Below, one piece after another: positions 11,058 to 28,237 of a stretch of 64,000 nt of DNA. The stretch comes from Diplosphaera chodatii (Eukaryota > Chlorophyta > Trebouxiophyceae > Prasiolales > Stichococcaceae). The notes under the pieces are model-generated. The model saw nothing but the letters and a program-made list of their open reading frames with translations. It made no database searches and had not been told where the DNA came from. Numbering within the stretch: position 1 is the first letter of the stretch; each line of letters opens with the position of its first letter. The stretch is taken from assembly GCA_032358165.1 (NCBI GenBank), contig JAALGY010000061.1:1178001-1242000 (forward strand), read 5' to 3'. The position numbers were made by a program, and so were the translations under genes.

Positions 11058-11974
11058 ATGCCTATGTTCAGAGGTATCCATACATCTCGTGCTTCGGACA
11101 TGCATATCGTCTCACTCATCGGATTGCAGCCGGTGATGTTGTCGCGGTACAGTTCCGTTCGACCACACGACCCGCAGATCAGGCAGCGGCCGATGGGTTG
11201 TTGTTGCACAGCTCAGCAAGACGACCACTCGGCCAGGTGCATGCGGCAGGTGCAGCAGCAGCATAGACGGCCGTTGTCAGCACCCGTGGCAGCGACAGTG
11301 TTAGTGCTGCATTCTGCTGCGGCACAAGCTGCAAGCGCCGCTGCAAGCGGTGACGCTGTGGGCGATGCGGCTGCGGCAATGAGCAAGTTTGAGCCACAGT
11401 TCAACCCGGGCCTTCTAGTTGTGGCCCTCATTGCAGCGGCGTGAGTGTTTTGCTGCACCTCACGTAGCTTGAAATGCCAGATCTTCTGACGCCCACACGA
11501 CTACCCAGCACCCCCGACCCTAATGTGCTCAACTTCCTGGCGCTCTCTGCAGGCCGCCCCTCATATTTTGGGGCCGCATCTTCCTCAGGTGAAGACACCA
11601 AATGCAGTCTACTGATGGCTTGGATATTGCGCCGGTGTGGCCGGTGATGCCGCTAAGTCAGGGGCCAATGGTCAGATCCCAACCTTGAGGCTGCCAAGCT
11701 GCAATGGTACTGATGGGCTGCAGTCGTTGGGCAATGCAGTGCCCAGCGGCGCCAAAAGCAGCTAGACCAGGAGAAGCTGGAGGAGGACCTACGGCAGAAG
11801 GAGCGAGACGTACGGTTCCATTCATACACATCCAGTGCTTGCAGACTATAGTGATACTGGGCGGTGCATTGCTCGCCCAGTGTGATGGCAGCAAAGCGTG
11901 CCGAGGCAGCATGCTGATTGGACACGCATTGCTGTTTGCAGGAGCTGAAGCGCAAGCTGTGGGGTGGGAAGTGA
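11058..11974 (+). CDS. Small single-pass membrane protein with charged tail, possibly thylakoid
   Basis: Four exons join in phase: to 11440, 11553-11588, 11740-11809 and 11942-11974 (stop TGA). The mature-looking part reads SKFEPQFNPGLLVVALIAA then APPLIFWGRIFLSAQRRQK, one transmembrane span followed by a highly charged helix (LDQEKLEEDLRQKERDELKR) ending KLWGGK. Upstream lies an Arg/Gln-rich stretch, then a hydrophobic, Ala-rich segment (LSAPVAATVLVLHSAAAQA) that looks like a two-part chloroplast/lumen targeting sequence. I do not recognise the family. The start is uncertain: the first ATG of the frame is 11058, but extra 5' exons are possible. Plastid or thylakoid placement is inferred from targeting-like composition alone. 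Confidence 0.65.
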
Positions 11975-12222
11975 GTGGACGCAGGGGCTGACCTAGGATG
12001 CAAGTAGCTTTCGCTGACCAAAGCGAAACACGCTTCTCTCGTGTGCGAAGAAGCGAGTAGCGGGTTGGCTCCACTATGGGCGGTGCTGTGAAGTGAGACT
12101 ATAGGACGAATTGCAGCCAGCACCTCGGCTGCCTGGTTCAGCAAACTGTCACCTGACTTGGGCGCATTGCCTAAAAGGGCCGCTTTGGCCTGGATGCAGA
12201 ATTGGTGTGCGGCGCGTGTCAA

Positions 12223-12227
12223 TTACA
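12223..12227 (-). terminator. TGTAA poly(A) signal for leucyl-tRNA synthetase
   Basis: TTACA on the + strand, i.e. TGTAA on the minus strand, 29 nt past the leucyl-tRNA synthetase stop codon. Confidence 0.45.
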
Positions 12228-12255
12228 TTGTGTTGCAGTATTTTGAACTCCCTGA

Positions 12256-18206
<5,951 letters not shown>

Positions 18207-18655
18207 CTGCTGTCGGTGATGCCAAACGACAGGTGAGATATCAGATAGGCGACATCATCCTTCAGCATGTGGTGTGCTGCCAGCAAGGTGCCCGGATTTG
18301 GATTTGAGGATCGTAATGAACACGCTGCAGCACGTCCGGCGCGAAGGCGCGGAGCTGTAACTTCCCAGACATACACATGTGCTGCATGCATGCAAATGGC
18401 AAACGCACGGCTGTACTCATGGTCGCATGCCTGATCAGCATGGTACTACAGGGTGCCCTTTCCTGACCAGTGCTGGGCTGCTGGCCGACTGGTTGGTCCG
18501 ACCATGGATGTGTACAAGGTGCATCAGGTCTGGCCATGAAACTCCCCGAGTACTTCTGGACTAAATAGCGGCTGCAGAAGTGCTGCAAACGTGGTGCACA
18601 GCATGTTTTCTGTGGGGTTCATGTCTTCCTAACGCTGAAGCTGATGCTGAGGCGT
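18207..18655. other. Spacer between two tandem aminoacyl-tRNA synthetase genes
   Basis: Includes the promoter of leucyl-tRNA synthetase and the 3' UTR of tryptophanyl-tRNA synthetase, both on the minus strand. No exon recognised. Confidence 0.4.
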
Positions 18656-21296
18656 TCAGCCAAACAGGTGCGGCATTGGCCGGACTGCCATGAACGCATC
18701 CACGACCTCATCCGTCACCCTTGCCCGCGCTGCCTGGTGGCGCTGCACAATGTTAGCAACAACCTGCACAGCAGTTAGTAAGTCACCATCAACGGCAGCG
18801 GCGCCGGTCTGCTCCACCATCCAACATTTCACCACAGTCCTGCATGGCTGTCGACCAGGATGACACCAGGCGTCAGAAGTCTGTCGACTGCCCCCGGCAT
18901 AGCTCGTCACCAACCTGTATGAGCTCCTTCTTCACATCCCCTGTGAACATGCGGCCAGACCCATACTCCCGGCCGATGCTCTGCAGCTTCTCATCATCGT
19001 CCAGGAAGAAGTTGAGGTACTTCCACGGCACATCCACATCCAAGTTGGCACCTGCAAAATTTGCACATCACAAATCATCTCTCAGTGCTGACACATGCCG
19101 CATTGATGCTGCAGAGATTACATACTTAGGCAGCTCTGCGACTGAGCACCTGCCACAAAGCAATCGCAGTTGGGTTACAATATCGGGGTGCACATGGCAT
19201 GAGCAACCGTCACCTTTGGCTTGGTGCTCCTCCTTCGTCTGACCCCCGCCGCTGAAAGCATATTTGTTGACTTTTGTCGTGATCTCCTTTACGCTGTCGC
19301 TGACGAAGATACTGGACGTGGGGACACTAGCTGACATCTTGCCTGTGTCACCCTGCAATCACAAACCCGCACCAACTGCTTCATTAAGGTCGACGTGAAC
19401 AAGATGGTCGTTTGAACCTGGGCTGCATGTCCGCCTCACGCTTATGTCGCAGGCTTAGCAAGAAATAGATTTATTCAAGTTGGGCACGTGCTCTGGCTAC
19501 AGACCTGAAGCGCTGGAAAGAACCTGGACTCTATGAGCGCTGGCTTCAAGAATCCTATCCGCGGCGCAACATCCCTGCACAGAGTGCGGGTATGAACAGT
19601 CTAGAGCGGGGAGTAGGCTTTCACGGAAGCAATCCAACGTGCTCAACATAGCCGACTGACGTCCTGTCAGTCACAGTTGCTTGACCTGGTCATACGGAAG
19701 TAAGGGTCCTGGTCGATGGCGCAGGGTATGAGGCACCGGATGTCCCGCCGCGTGCCAAACATGTGCGGGAAGCTGGTCGGAAAGCTGGGGGCTGCCTGCG
19801 GATTCAGCACACGCCACAGTGGACTTGCACTGCCAATGCTACCATACTTCCTCTATCAAATATGATGATGTGCAGGGTGTCCAATGTCTGTGGAGATAGG
19901 ATGTTGCACCAGCATGTAGTGGGCATTGCAGAAGAATCAACCTGAATCGCTGGGAAGGAGATTTTGCCGATGTTGTCCTCGGGCCCAAGTCCGAAGATCC
20001 CCCTTACCTGGTTCATGGTGGTGCATCTGCGCCGTGACCAGAAAGCTTGCTGATGCACGTGGTCTGGTGTAGCAAGTGCCCACTGCAAACATGCTCTCCA
20101 CCCTGCTGCGAGTGCCTCAAGCAGGATGTCCGATGTGCCGAACTGCTCACCGCTGTGTCGAGACAACGTTGCGGTAGAACTCGCCGCCCACATAGTCGAA
20201 GTCGCTGAATATGAACGTCCGCTCCACATCAAAGCCGCAAGCGATGATGTCTTTGGCGTTTTCCCGGGCCAGCCGTCGTGCCTCGCTGATGTCTAGGTTC
20301 CTGAGGGAATGACAACAGATAATGCGGCGGGTCGCACACATGCTGCTGCGTTCCTGGACATTTTTGGCAGACGCATGGTATACACCGAGATATGCAGCAC
20401 TTCAACCATCATCTGCCTCCATTGCAACCAGACACACTGTTGTTTGTATGTCGGACAACAGTGGCTCTGGGCTTGTGGGCCCACAGCCCACAGCCCACCT
20501 GAATTGTATCCGGTCAAGCTCACCTCCAGAGAGTCTTCTCGTCATCTGTGAGCTGGATGACTAGCGGCGCCTTGAAAGCATCCTGCAGCCACTTCGTGAA
20601 GACGAAGGGCACCAGGTGCCCGAGGTGGAGCGCCTCTGAGGATGGACCCTGCAGTGCAGCATCGGACACGATGATCCTGCCAGCGTGGCGGATTGGGGAC
20701 CCTGCCAGAATCAGGGTTGCAACTCAGGTTGCGTTCCCGGGACATCAACTGCAGTGGCAGATATAGGACATCATGAAATTGCAAGTCCAAGCGTACCCTG
20801 CCTGTGTACAAGTAGAACGGCTGCCCTTTCTCGTGTGCTGTCAGAATCTCCGGCAGCTCGCGGTGTGCAAAGAAGATGCCTCGCCGCAGGAAAGGGTGCG
20901 CTTTTACCCCCGTCACCTTCTCTACCCTGCAGCAGACAGCTGTTGGCGTGATCATGACCTCTCCATCCAAGCGTGCTGTACAGTGGACGGCTGGGCATGT
21001 CTGGCATTCCCTGGGCTGCCTGTTCATGACTGGTACGCGGCAGTAGTTAGATGCGTGCTACCCAGCCCATCTGGCATTAGACTCACCTCGCGATGAGTGC
21101 GGCGTCTATAGGCGAGACACCAAACTGCAGGACAGTGAAGCAAGTGTCGTCTGCTTGCCAATGACATGTGCTGCAAAGCGTCTGACAGCGCTCACCATGA
21201 CACACATGTGCAAAGCACTTACATCTGTGATCAGCTTGTTGTAGTCGATCTTGCCATCAGACCCGCCAGCAACGTCCCACGGCGTCACCACCTGCC
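18656..21296 (-). CDS. Tryptophanyl-tRNA synthetase, eukaryotic cytosolic type
   Basis: Charges tRNA-Trp. Exons in order: [20 protein letters not shown] (about 21290); [20 protein letters not shown] (about 20920); [18 protein letters not shown], with the HIGH motif as HLGH (about 20630); [35 protein letters not shown] and [18 protein letters not shown] (about 20200); [20 protein letters not shown] (about 19980). Next come [20 protein letters not shown] (about 19540), [15 protein letters not shown] (about 19330, the KMSKS-like loop), [19 protein letters not shown] and [20 protein letters not shown] (stop 18656-18658). This is the archaeal/eukaryotic form. The 5' end is unresolved: first exon(s) lie beyond 21296. 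An ATG-less open stretch near 21880-21985 (AQADDAADRAAETARDCLET) may belong to it. Confidence 0.92.
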
Positions 21297-22042
21297 ACAA
21301 ATCAGCAGCCAGCATGTATCATCATGGCACGGCTCTCGCCGCTGTGCATGCTGTGTAGCATGCTCACTTATGACCAGAAGTGATGCATGTTACTGCACAG
21401 ATCGGGCTTCTATGCATCAGTGCTGCATGCACGATCGACAGCCGCGGTCAAGCAGCCAGATCTTCATGCACACCTGCTCCTCGCCAGCAGTGCCGTTTGC
21501 AGATGTATCCTGTGCCATGTGCGGAGTGGCAGCGAATGTCAGGTGGCACACCTGTCACCTTGGTGCAGGATCACGAACGGCATACAGCGCAGAATGGCTC
21601 TAAGCGCAGCTGCTGCCTTGCCTGCACCCTGTTGCCAGAAAATGCACAGCCAGGGTTTCCAGGCTGGCGGTCGTCATGCTATAAGATCCTCGGACACCGG
21701 AACGGCACAAGGTAGCACGCACGTTGCGACCTGTTGGACATCCACAGCAGCTTCCAGAACTCTCGGCACATTAGCAGGTAGTACGATATCATGGAGCGCA
21801 CCACCACTGCACCTGCTGCTGCGAAAACGTATTGCGGACCATCCAGTCAGCCAGCGGGGCGTCCGCCACAAAGCACAAGCACGCTCTTCCTCAGCTTGAT
21901 CGTTCTTGAGCAGCCCATCAGCAGTTTCTAAACAGTCCCTAGCAGTCTCCGCGGCTCGGTCTGCGGCGTCGTCGGCTTGTGCTACCAGAGCGGGAAAGGG
22001 TCAAGGTACAATACATGACAGCGACCCGGCAGGCCTGAACAG

Positions 22043-25000
22043 ATGGCAAGAAGGTCGCTGACAAAAGCGCTCAGCGGCTTCGGGCGGAAGTCTCGGTCAG
22101 ACAATGGCGACTTCCCAGTGGGCACACCGCCCCCGGCGGTGCAGCTGCTTCCGGCCGCCAGGGGCCCTTCGGCCAGCGGCAAGGCAGGCAAGCCGCCGGT
22201 GCCGTGGCCGGCGGCGTACGACAGCCCTCCTCGAGCCACTGGGCCTCCGCAGCTGGCCATTGCCCGCAACAGCACCTCTAGCGCTGCCAGCAGCAGCACA
22301 TTCGCAACGCCAACCAGCACACAGCAGCGCCCCGATTCGGCGCAGCGCAGTGAGAGCGCAGGAGTGCCACGACCACCGGCACAGCAGCAGTCACGCATCC
22401 CAGTGCCAAGCGGGGCCAGCTCGCCACAGCGGTCACGCCCGGAGTCTCCAGGAACGTCGGCCTCGTCCACAGTGACACAGCAGCGCCCGCAGGTGCTTCA
22501 CGGGATGCTGACTCTTGCAAGTGTGATGCGGCCAGATAAAAGCCGGAACCAAGTGATGCATGAAGTCGAAGTGCGGCAGATGGGCACACGTGTCGAGAGT
22601 CGTTAGACCAGCAGGTTGTGTCTGTGCAGAGTTCGGACTCCGAGCTCGCGTCCCTGCGCTCTCAGCTGGCAGCGGTGACGGGGGCGCTGGGGCCCGCGCA
22701 GCGCGGCCTGTCACTGGAGGCAGCCGTGCGCCGGCTGGTCACCGAGGTCACACAGGTGCGCGTGTTGCACGCTCTGCCCGTGTGGCAGCGTGCCGGCCAC
22801 TAGGTGGCCTGGTGCAGCCTAGGTTTGAGGCTTCCTGCACTTGTGGCTATATGTGCTATATACCCTGCGCACTGCCAATCTTGGCAGGCGGCCAAGGGCA
22901 GGGTGGCGGCTGAGGAGCAGCTGGTGGTGCTGCGGGAGCAGGGCAATGCCCTGGAGCAGGCGCTCGCGGCGCAGACGCAGCAGACAGAGCGCGAGGAGAC
23001 CAGTGCGAAACCCATAGCAATGTGACAGTTGCAACGAACAATGCTGTAGTAGGTTCTATATCAACAGTCCTTGGCCTTGGTGGACTTACGGCAACTGGAA
23101 TGCGGAAACCTGCAGGCAAGCAGCAGGCAGAAAAGAAGGCAAAGGAGTCACAGCAGTTGATCGAGGAGCTGCAGCAGGTGAATATTTCCTATACTAGGGC
23201 CATAGCATGTGCCCAGCCCTGCTACTGCCCAGATAGCATTGACTCTGGCACTCTGACATGGTCATCCTTTAGATTTGAATGTACTGCTGGAAGTATGACG
23301 TGCGCAGGAGCTCGCAGCAGCACACTCAGAGTCGGCTGGCCACATGTTCCAAACCAAAACAGCACATGCAGCAGCAGCCGGCAGTGACGCTATCGCCAAT
23401 GGCACACACACAGAGCAGATGCAGCTCGAGCTTGAGGCGAGTAAGGGCAGATATGCTGCTGCCTGCACCCAAGCTTTGCAGTGCTTTGCGCTTCCAGGCT
23501 TGGAGTCTGGCATGATACTCTCCTTCTTAGCACTTCCGATGCCTGCTGCAGAGCCTGCGGGGCCGCCTGAAGGCGGCAGACGAGCGGCTGGCGGCCATGC
23601 TCTCCGCAGCAGAGTTCGCAGCCAAGAAGCCGCTTGGCCGCGCGGCTGTCGACCACCGTGTCGCGCAGCTGCAGCAGCAGCTGATGCAGGCGCAGGAGTC
23701 CTGCAGGTATGCAGAGGACAGATGGGACGACATCATGGGCCGCCTGACAGAAGTGATGGGCGAACATGCAGCGCAGCAGGCGGCAGGCCCCGCCAGCAAT
23801 AGGTGAGTTTCTTGCAGCCGAATGCAGGCTGCGAGTTATCAAGATATATCGTCAGGTCTTCACTTCCATGCTTCCCCAAGGTCACATCTGTGTGAAGTAC
23901 GCATAACAATGTCGGTCTGTGCGACCCGCATCTGCGCTCAGCGATGCGCTTGTCATCACCTGCGGCTTGACCCTGACTGCAGCAGTCAGCGCGAGGATGC
24001 AGGACTGCCGACTATCGCGGCAGTTGCTGCGGCTGCTGCTGCGCAGGAAGACGCCGCTCGCTCAGCCGAGCTCCAGCAGGTGACAGATGAGGGTGCTCCA
24101 CTCGAGCGGACTGGTGGTCTACTGGCGAGGGCTGTTCAGCATATGATGTCTATGCTAGATGGCCATGTTCTGCACACCGACTGTCCTCCAATCTGCAGGA
24201 GATTGATGCGCTGCACACAGAGGTGCATGCAGCGCAGCAGGCCACTGGGGCAGCAGAGCGCAAAGCACGCGGCCTGCAGAACGAGATGGAAGCCCTGCAG
24301 CAGGCAGCGCAGGTGCAGGCTGCATGTGTCATTTGCGAACACATGTTGCAGCCTCAGTGCCAACAACACCCAGATGCTCAAGGCACTGCAGACTTCGCAC
24401 TGTAGTGCTTGTCTGCCGCCTGAGCGCCTGAACCATTCATCACCGCTTGAGTCTCGAGCCCTCAGGTGGCAGTTGCACCGCAGGCCGCCACAGCATCAGC
24501 GGGCCAGAAGGTGCAGGAGCTGCAAAACCAGCTCGTCGAGGCGCAGAGCAGACAGGCCGCGCTGCAGGCCAAGGTATTTCCTGGCCATGTCGCGGTTGGT
24601 CGTCAGGGTTGCCAGCTGTCAGAACGTTCTGCGTTGGTTCATGTGCCTGGCCCAAGTTTGCCTATGCATTCGCAGGATGGGAACTGCCTTCACAGTGTTT
24701 CAGCAGAAGTCGTCCTAATTTTTATTATGCAACATGCGCCTTCCATGCCCGCAGCTCGACGAGGAGCGATCGGCACACGCAAACCTGGAGCCCCTTGCAG
24801 CAAAGGCAGCGCCTGCTGGCAAGCTGCAGCAGGAGGTGGCGCGCCTCAAGCAGCAGTTGGCAGATGCAGAGGCAGCAAATGCGCTTTTGCAGCAGGAGGC
24901 AGCGGCTGCAAAGTCCTCCCGCACGTCTGCTGACAGTGTTGGAACCCCACGGTTGGCAGCCGTCCCTCCCTCTGTTTGCTCCAGTGGTTATTGTTCTGGT

Positions 25001-26044
25001 CTGTTGCAGCTGTGTAGCGGACAGGAGGTGTGACACACCTTCAACACTATGCTGATGTGCTCCGTGTTACTGGCCCTTGCAGCCGGAGGCTGTTTGCCGA
25101 CCGCCAATCCTTGGATGCATTTGCCGAACAGGTGAAGAGTCAGCTGCGTTTTCCTGTGTGTGTGATGCAGTTGAGGACCCTGGCCTTCAGGCTGTGCAAG
25201 AAAACACTGTGACGTGAACATGTGATGGGCGTGTGACAGGCCAACAATGAGGCACATGGTGAACAGGGCGCTGCAGCACCACAAGTGCAGCAGCTCGAAG
25301 TGCAGGTGGTAGAGCTACAAAGCCAGCTGCGGGCCACACAGGCACAGGTGCAGTGGGCATCCCCTTCAAGGGTGGCCCGTATATGCTGGCCATATATATG
25401 TATGTACACCGGCTCACAATCAGCAGTTAGCTGCTTGCCCTAACTTCTCTCGTGCAAGAGTTGGCAGGAAGACCTCCCTTTGTGCATGAGTCGGCAGGCA
25501 TAGCTCAGGATGCCCAGCTCCTGCAGGTTGTCGAGGTGTCATCGTGGCTGACGTCAAATGCCCGGCTGCTGATGGAGGTGGGCGCTGAACAGGCAGCTGC
25601 AAAGAATGTCAGCATCAGTACACACCGCGGCGCCGGGGCATCTCACAAGCCAACCGGCTTTCACTCTGACCAGGTAGGTGCCCTCACATGCCATGAGAAT
25701 ACACATGTACCTTGGACCCACGACTGCAGCTGACATGGCTCCAGTGAGGTTGCAGTGACTGGCTGTTCTCTGAAACTATACTCTCGAGTCATCACCAGCT
25801 GTGCGTGGATGTAGGTTCATACTTCTGGCGCCATGCGCAACGTCATGAGCCGGTGATGTGACAGCTGCGATGTGCTGGTGGTGTCTCTACAAACAGCACT
25901 GCTCAAGGCATGCAGGGACTGGCGGGGGTTCTTGTGTCAGAACATATCGTTGCAGTCGCATCCGTCCAGTATGCTTGGCATGCAACCACTACAGGATATG
26001 GGTGTAGTGCAGGTGTTCAGCCACATTCATATCGTCTTACATAG
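22043..26044 (+). CDS. Large coiled-coil protein with disordered N-terminus
   Basis: ATG at 22043 opens a 150-residue Pro/Ser/Ala-rich, basic exon (RRSLTKALSGFGRKSRSDNG). Then come at least ten short exons of heptad-like, Gln/Glu/Ala/Leu-rich sequence, e.g. SELASLRSQLAAVTG (22640), AEEQLVVLREQGNALEQALA (22900), DHRVAQLQQQLMQAQESCRY (23650), DALHTEVHAAQQATGAAERK (24200), QKVQELQNQLVEAQSRQAAL (24500), QEVARLKQQLADAEAANALL (24830) and QQLEVQVVELQSQLRATQ (25290). Nearly all end in CAG|GT after a phase-0 Gln, so exons are interchangeable coiled-coil modules. The family is not recognised; cytoskeletal, Golgi-tether or basal-body proteins look like this. The 3' end is tentative: exon 25530-25673, then a possible last exon with stop TAG at 26042-26044. 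Confidence 0.6.
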
Positions 26045-26257
26045 CAGTGTTGTTCGTGATCAGCATACTGATGTGTAGATTAGAAAACTTCCATGCATCC
26101 AATCGCCATCTGTCATGGCTTCCCGCATGTGCAGTGCTGCACAGTGCAAGTCACACACCATCTGCACACTGCAGACCGCTGCACCTGCCGCCACATTGAT
26201 CGACAAGGTGCATGCTCCCACCACTACTCTTCTGACTAAGTGCTACTGCATCCACCT

Positions 26258-27526
26258 TCACTCCTCAAGTTCCAGCGGGTGCGGCAGCGGGTGAAAATAG
26301 TCGGCGTAGAACAGCAGCGGGGAGGTGCGCTCCTGACAATGCAGTATAGCTGTGTCACAACTGCTGCCAGTCCGATGTCCTGACGGACCTCACTTGAGCC
26401 GGCATGCACCAGCAACGCCCAATGGTACCGCACCTCATGCTGCCCAGCACAGCTCATGTGGTGCATGCGCTTCACGCTGCTGCGCCATGGTGGCAGTGGC
26501 GGCGGCGGTGGCATGTTGGACTCGGCATCATCCGCCAGATCCAGGCTGCGCTGTGCCGCTGGCTGCGAGTCGGCAGCACTTGCACCTGCCAGCCTGGGCA
26601 GAACAACAGCATACAGCACTTGTAGCCCTGTGCAGAACTACAAGGGATGCTCGCTGCTAGACCACACACTTTGTGTACGTACAGCGTCGAGAATGTTGCT
26701 GGATCATGTTTGCAAGTGGCATGCTACTTGTTTGACGTTGGAGAAGCATGGTGCATGCAGGAGGTCAGCTGCACTGGTTGAGTACCTGCGTCTTTTGGTG
26801 GCACGCCAGTGGCTGCTGATGTCTGTTGGGTCTTCAGAAGCGGTCGACGCCTGAGCATGGGACTTGGCTGCAGTGGCGCTGTCTCGTGGCACGAAGCCCA
26901 CTGTCTCCTCCGAGCGTGCTGGTGACGCCGGGGGCGTAACCCTTGGCAGTCGCTCCTGAGACAATGTGATGAGAGATGTCTTGAGCTTCATCAGACAGGG
27001 CATGCGACAGTGCTCCTCATGTGACAGGTTGCTTAGCTACTAGCTACCACGCAAAAAGGTGAGATCATAGACAAGTAGCATGTAGGCAAGCAGTGGTGCA
27101 GACATGCATGCATGCATGCGTGCAATCGCACATGTGCACCTGCTGCTCGACAACATACGTGCTGTCATCGTAGCTGCATTGCACTGACAGCTGCTGGACG
27201 CTGTTCGCTGCTGAGAACGGGGCAAGCTGCGACAGCTGCGGCAACAGCAGGTCTTCTGCTGGAAGGCGCAACTGCTGCAGCACAGAGCAGGCTGCAGACT
27301 GCTCTACAGAGTCGTCCAGTGACATCGTGCCGCCGATGCTCTGCTGGTGCATGTTGCAGCACATACGCCCATCAACTGCCACGCTGCTGTCTTCCTCATG
27401 CATGCAGCTGGCAGCGCAGTGTTGCGTGGGTGCTGACCAAAGGCTAGCATCTGCTTGCATGCTGTCGCCATCACTCTGCAGGTTGTAGTTTCGCAGCTTG
27501 CTGCAGTCTGCTTGCCAGAAGGACAT
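26258..27526 (-). CDS. Unrecognised disordered protein with a polyproline motif
   Basis: ATG at 27526 opens a long first exon to about 27147 (SFWQADCSKLRNYNLQSDGD, LPAEDLLLPQLSQLAPFS, ending YVVEQQ). An exon near 26960 (ERLPRVTPPASPARSEETVG, Ser/Thr/Pro-rich with SP/TP sites) follows. Next is an exon near 26600-26460 (VVLPRLAGASAADSQP, then DDAESNMPPPPPLPPW). A last exon near 26320 reads TSPLLFYADYFHPLPHPLEL and ends EE with stop at 26258-26260. The protein looks mostly disordered and acidic, with a PPPPPLPPW profilin/SH3-like motif. I do not recognise a domain, and splice joins in the middle are uncertain. Confidence 0.45.
27104..27119. repeat. ATGC tetranucleotide run
   Basis: Four perfect copies of ATGC, giving overlapping palindromic TGCATGCA sites. 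The run lies in the first intron of the minus-strand gene that starts at 27526. Confidence 0.8.
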
Positions 27527-28237
27527 GGTCGAGGCGATTGCTGCTGTTGGTTGTCACTGGTGTGGCTGCTGGTCAGCCCTGCAGACGAGTCAGGAGCTGG
27601 GCATGTTCACCAGGTAAGGGTCCTTCCAATGCATGCAAGGAAAAGATATACGCCTGCAAATCAAGAGGCTACGTGCCATGAGCCCAGTACATGTGCGTGT
27701 GACTCACGCCGTGCACGAACGACTGGGTGTCGGCGGGTTATTCGGCATTGGGGTGCTGATGTGCAGTGGGCCACCCGCGGACCTCAGCCGAATAGGTGAG
27801 CGTTGTCATTACAGCATGTTGAGGGAGCTTTGTCAGTAGTGATGAGCTGATGAGACGCAGTGCGCCGATCTGCAGGTTGTAGGAGGCTGCATGCAGCCAC
27901 CCTGGGGTGCACGTGCCGTGCCTCGACGGTATCGGCCACCGTCTGACGACTTCTGGGCGGTGCCATATATATCATGTGCAGATGTTGTGCAGCATCTGTT
28001 GCACTTGACATGCGTTGATGGTCAACGAAGTTCCGTACACTCTGAACACATAGACATGCTCATGCTCGTGATCCCAGACTGGTCGATGGTCGCATGACCT
28101 GTTAAGTTGCAGCGCATATGTCATGCACTTCTTGCGGTCTTTGCAGCTAGCAAACGACGATAAGTGGATGGGGCTACTCAGACAAGCACACTGAGCCAGC
28201 ACCATGAGATAACAAGCGCAGCAGACTTGCAGGCGAC
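27527..28237. promoter_or_regulatory. Divergent spacer upstream of a disordered-protein gene and the p24 gene
   Basis: About 710 bp between two divergent start codons, so it should hold both promoters. No convincing exon and no clear TATA box was seen. Confidence 0.35.
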
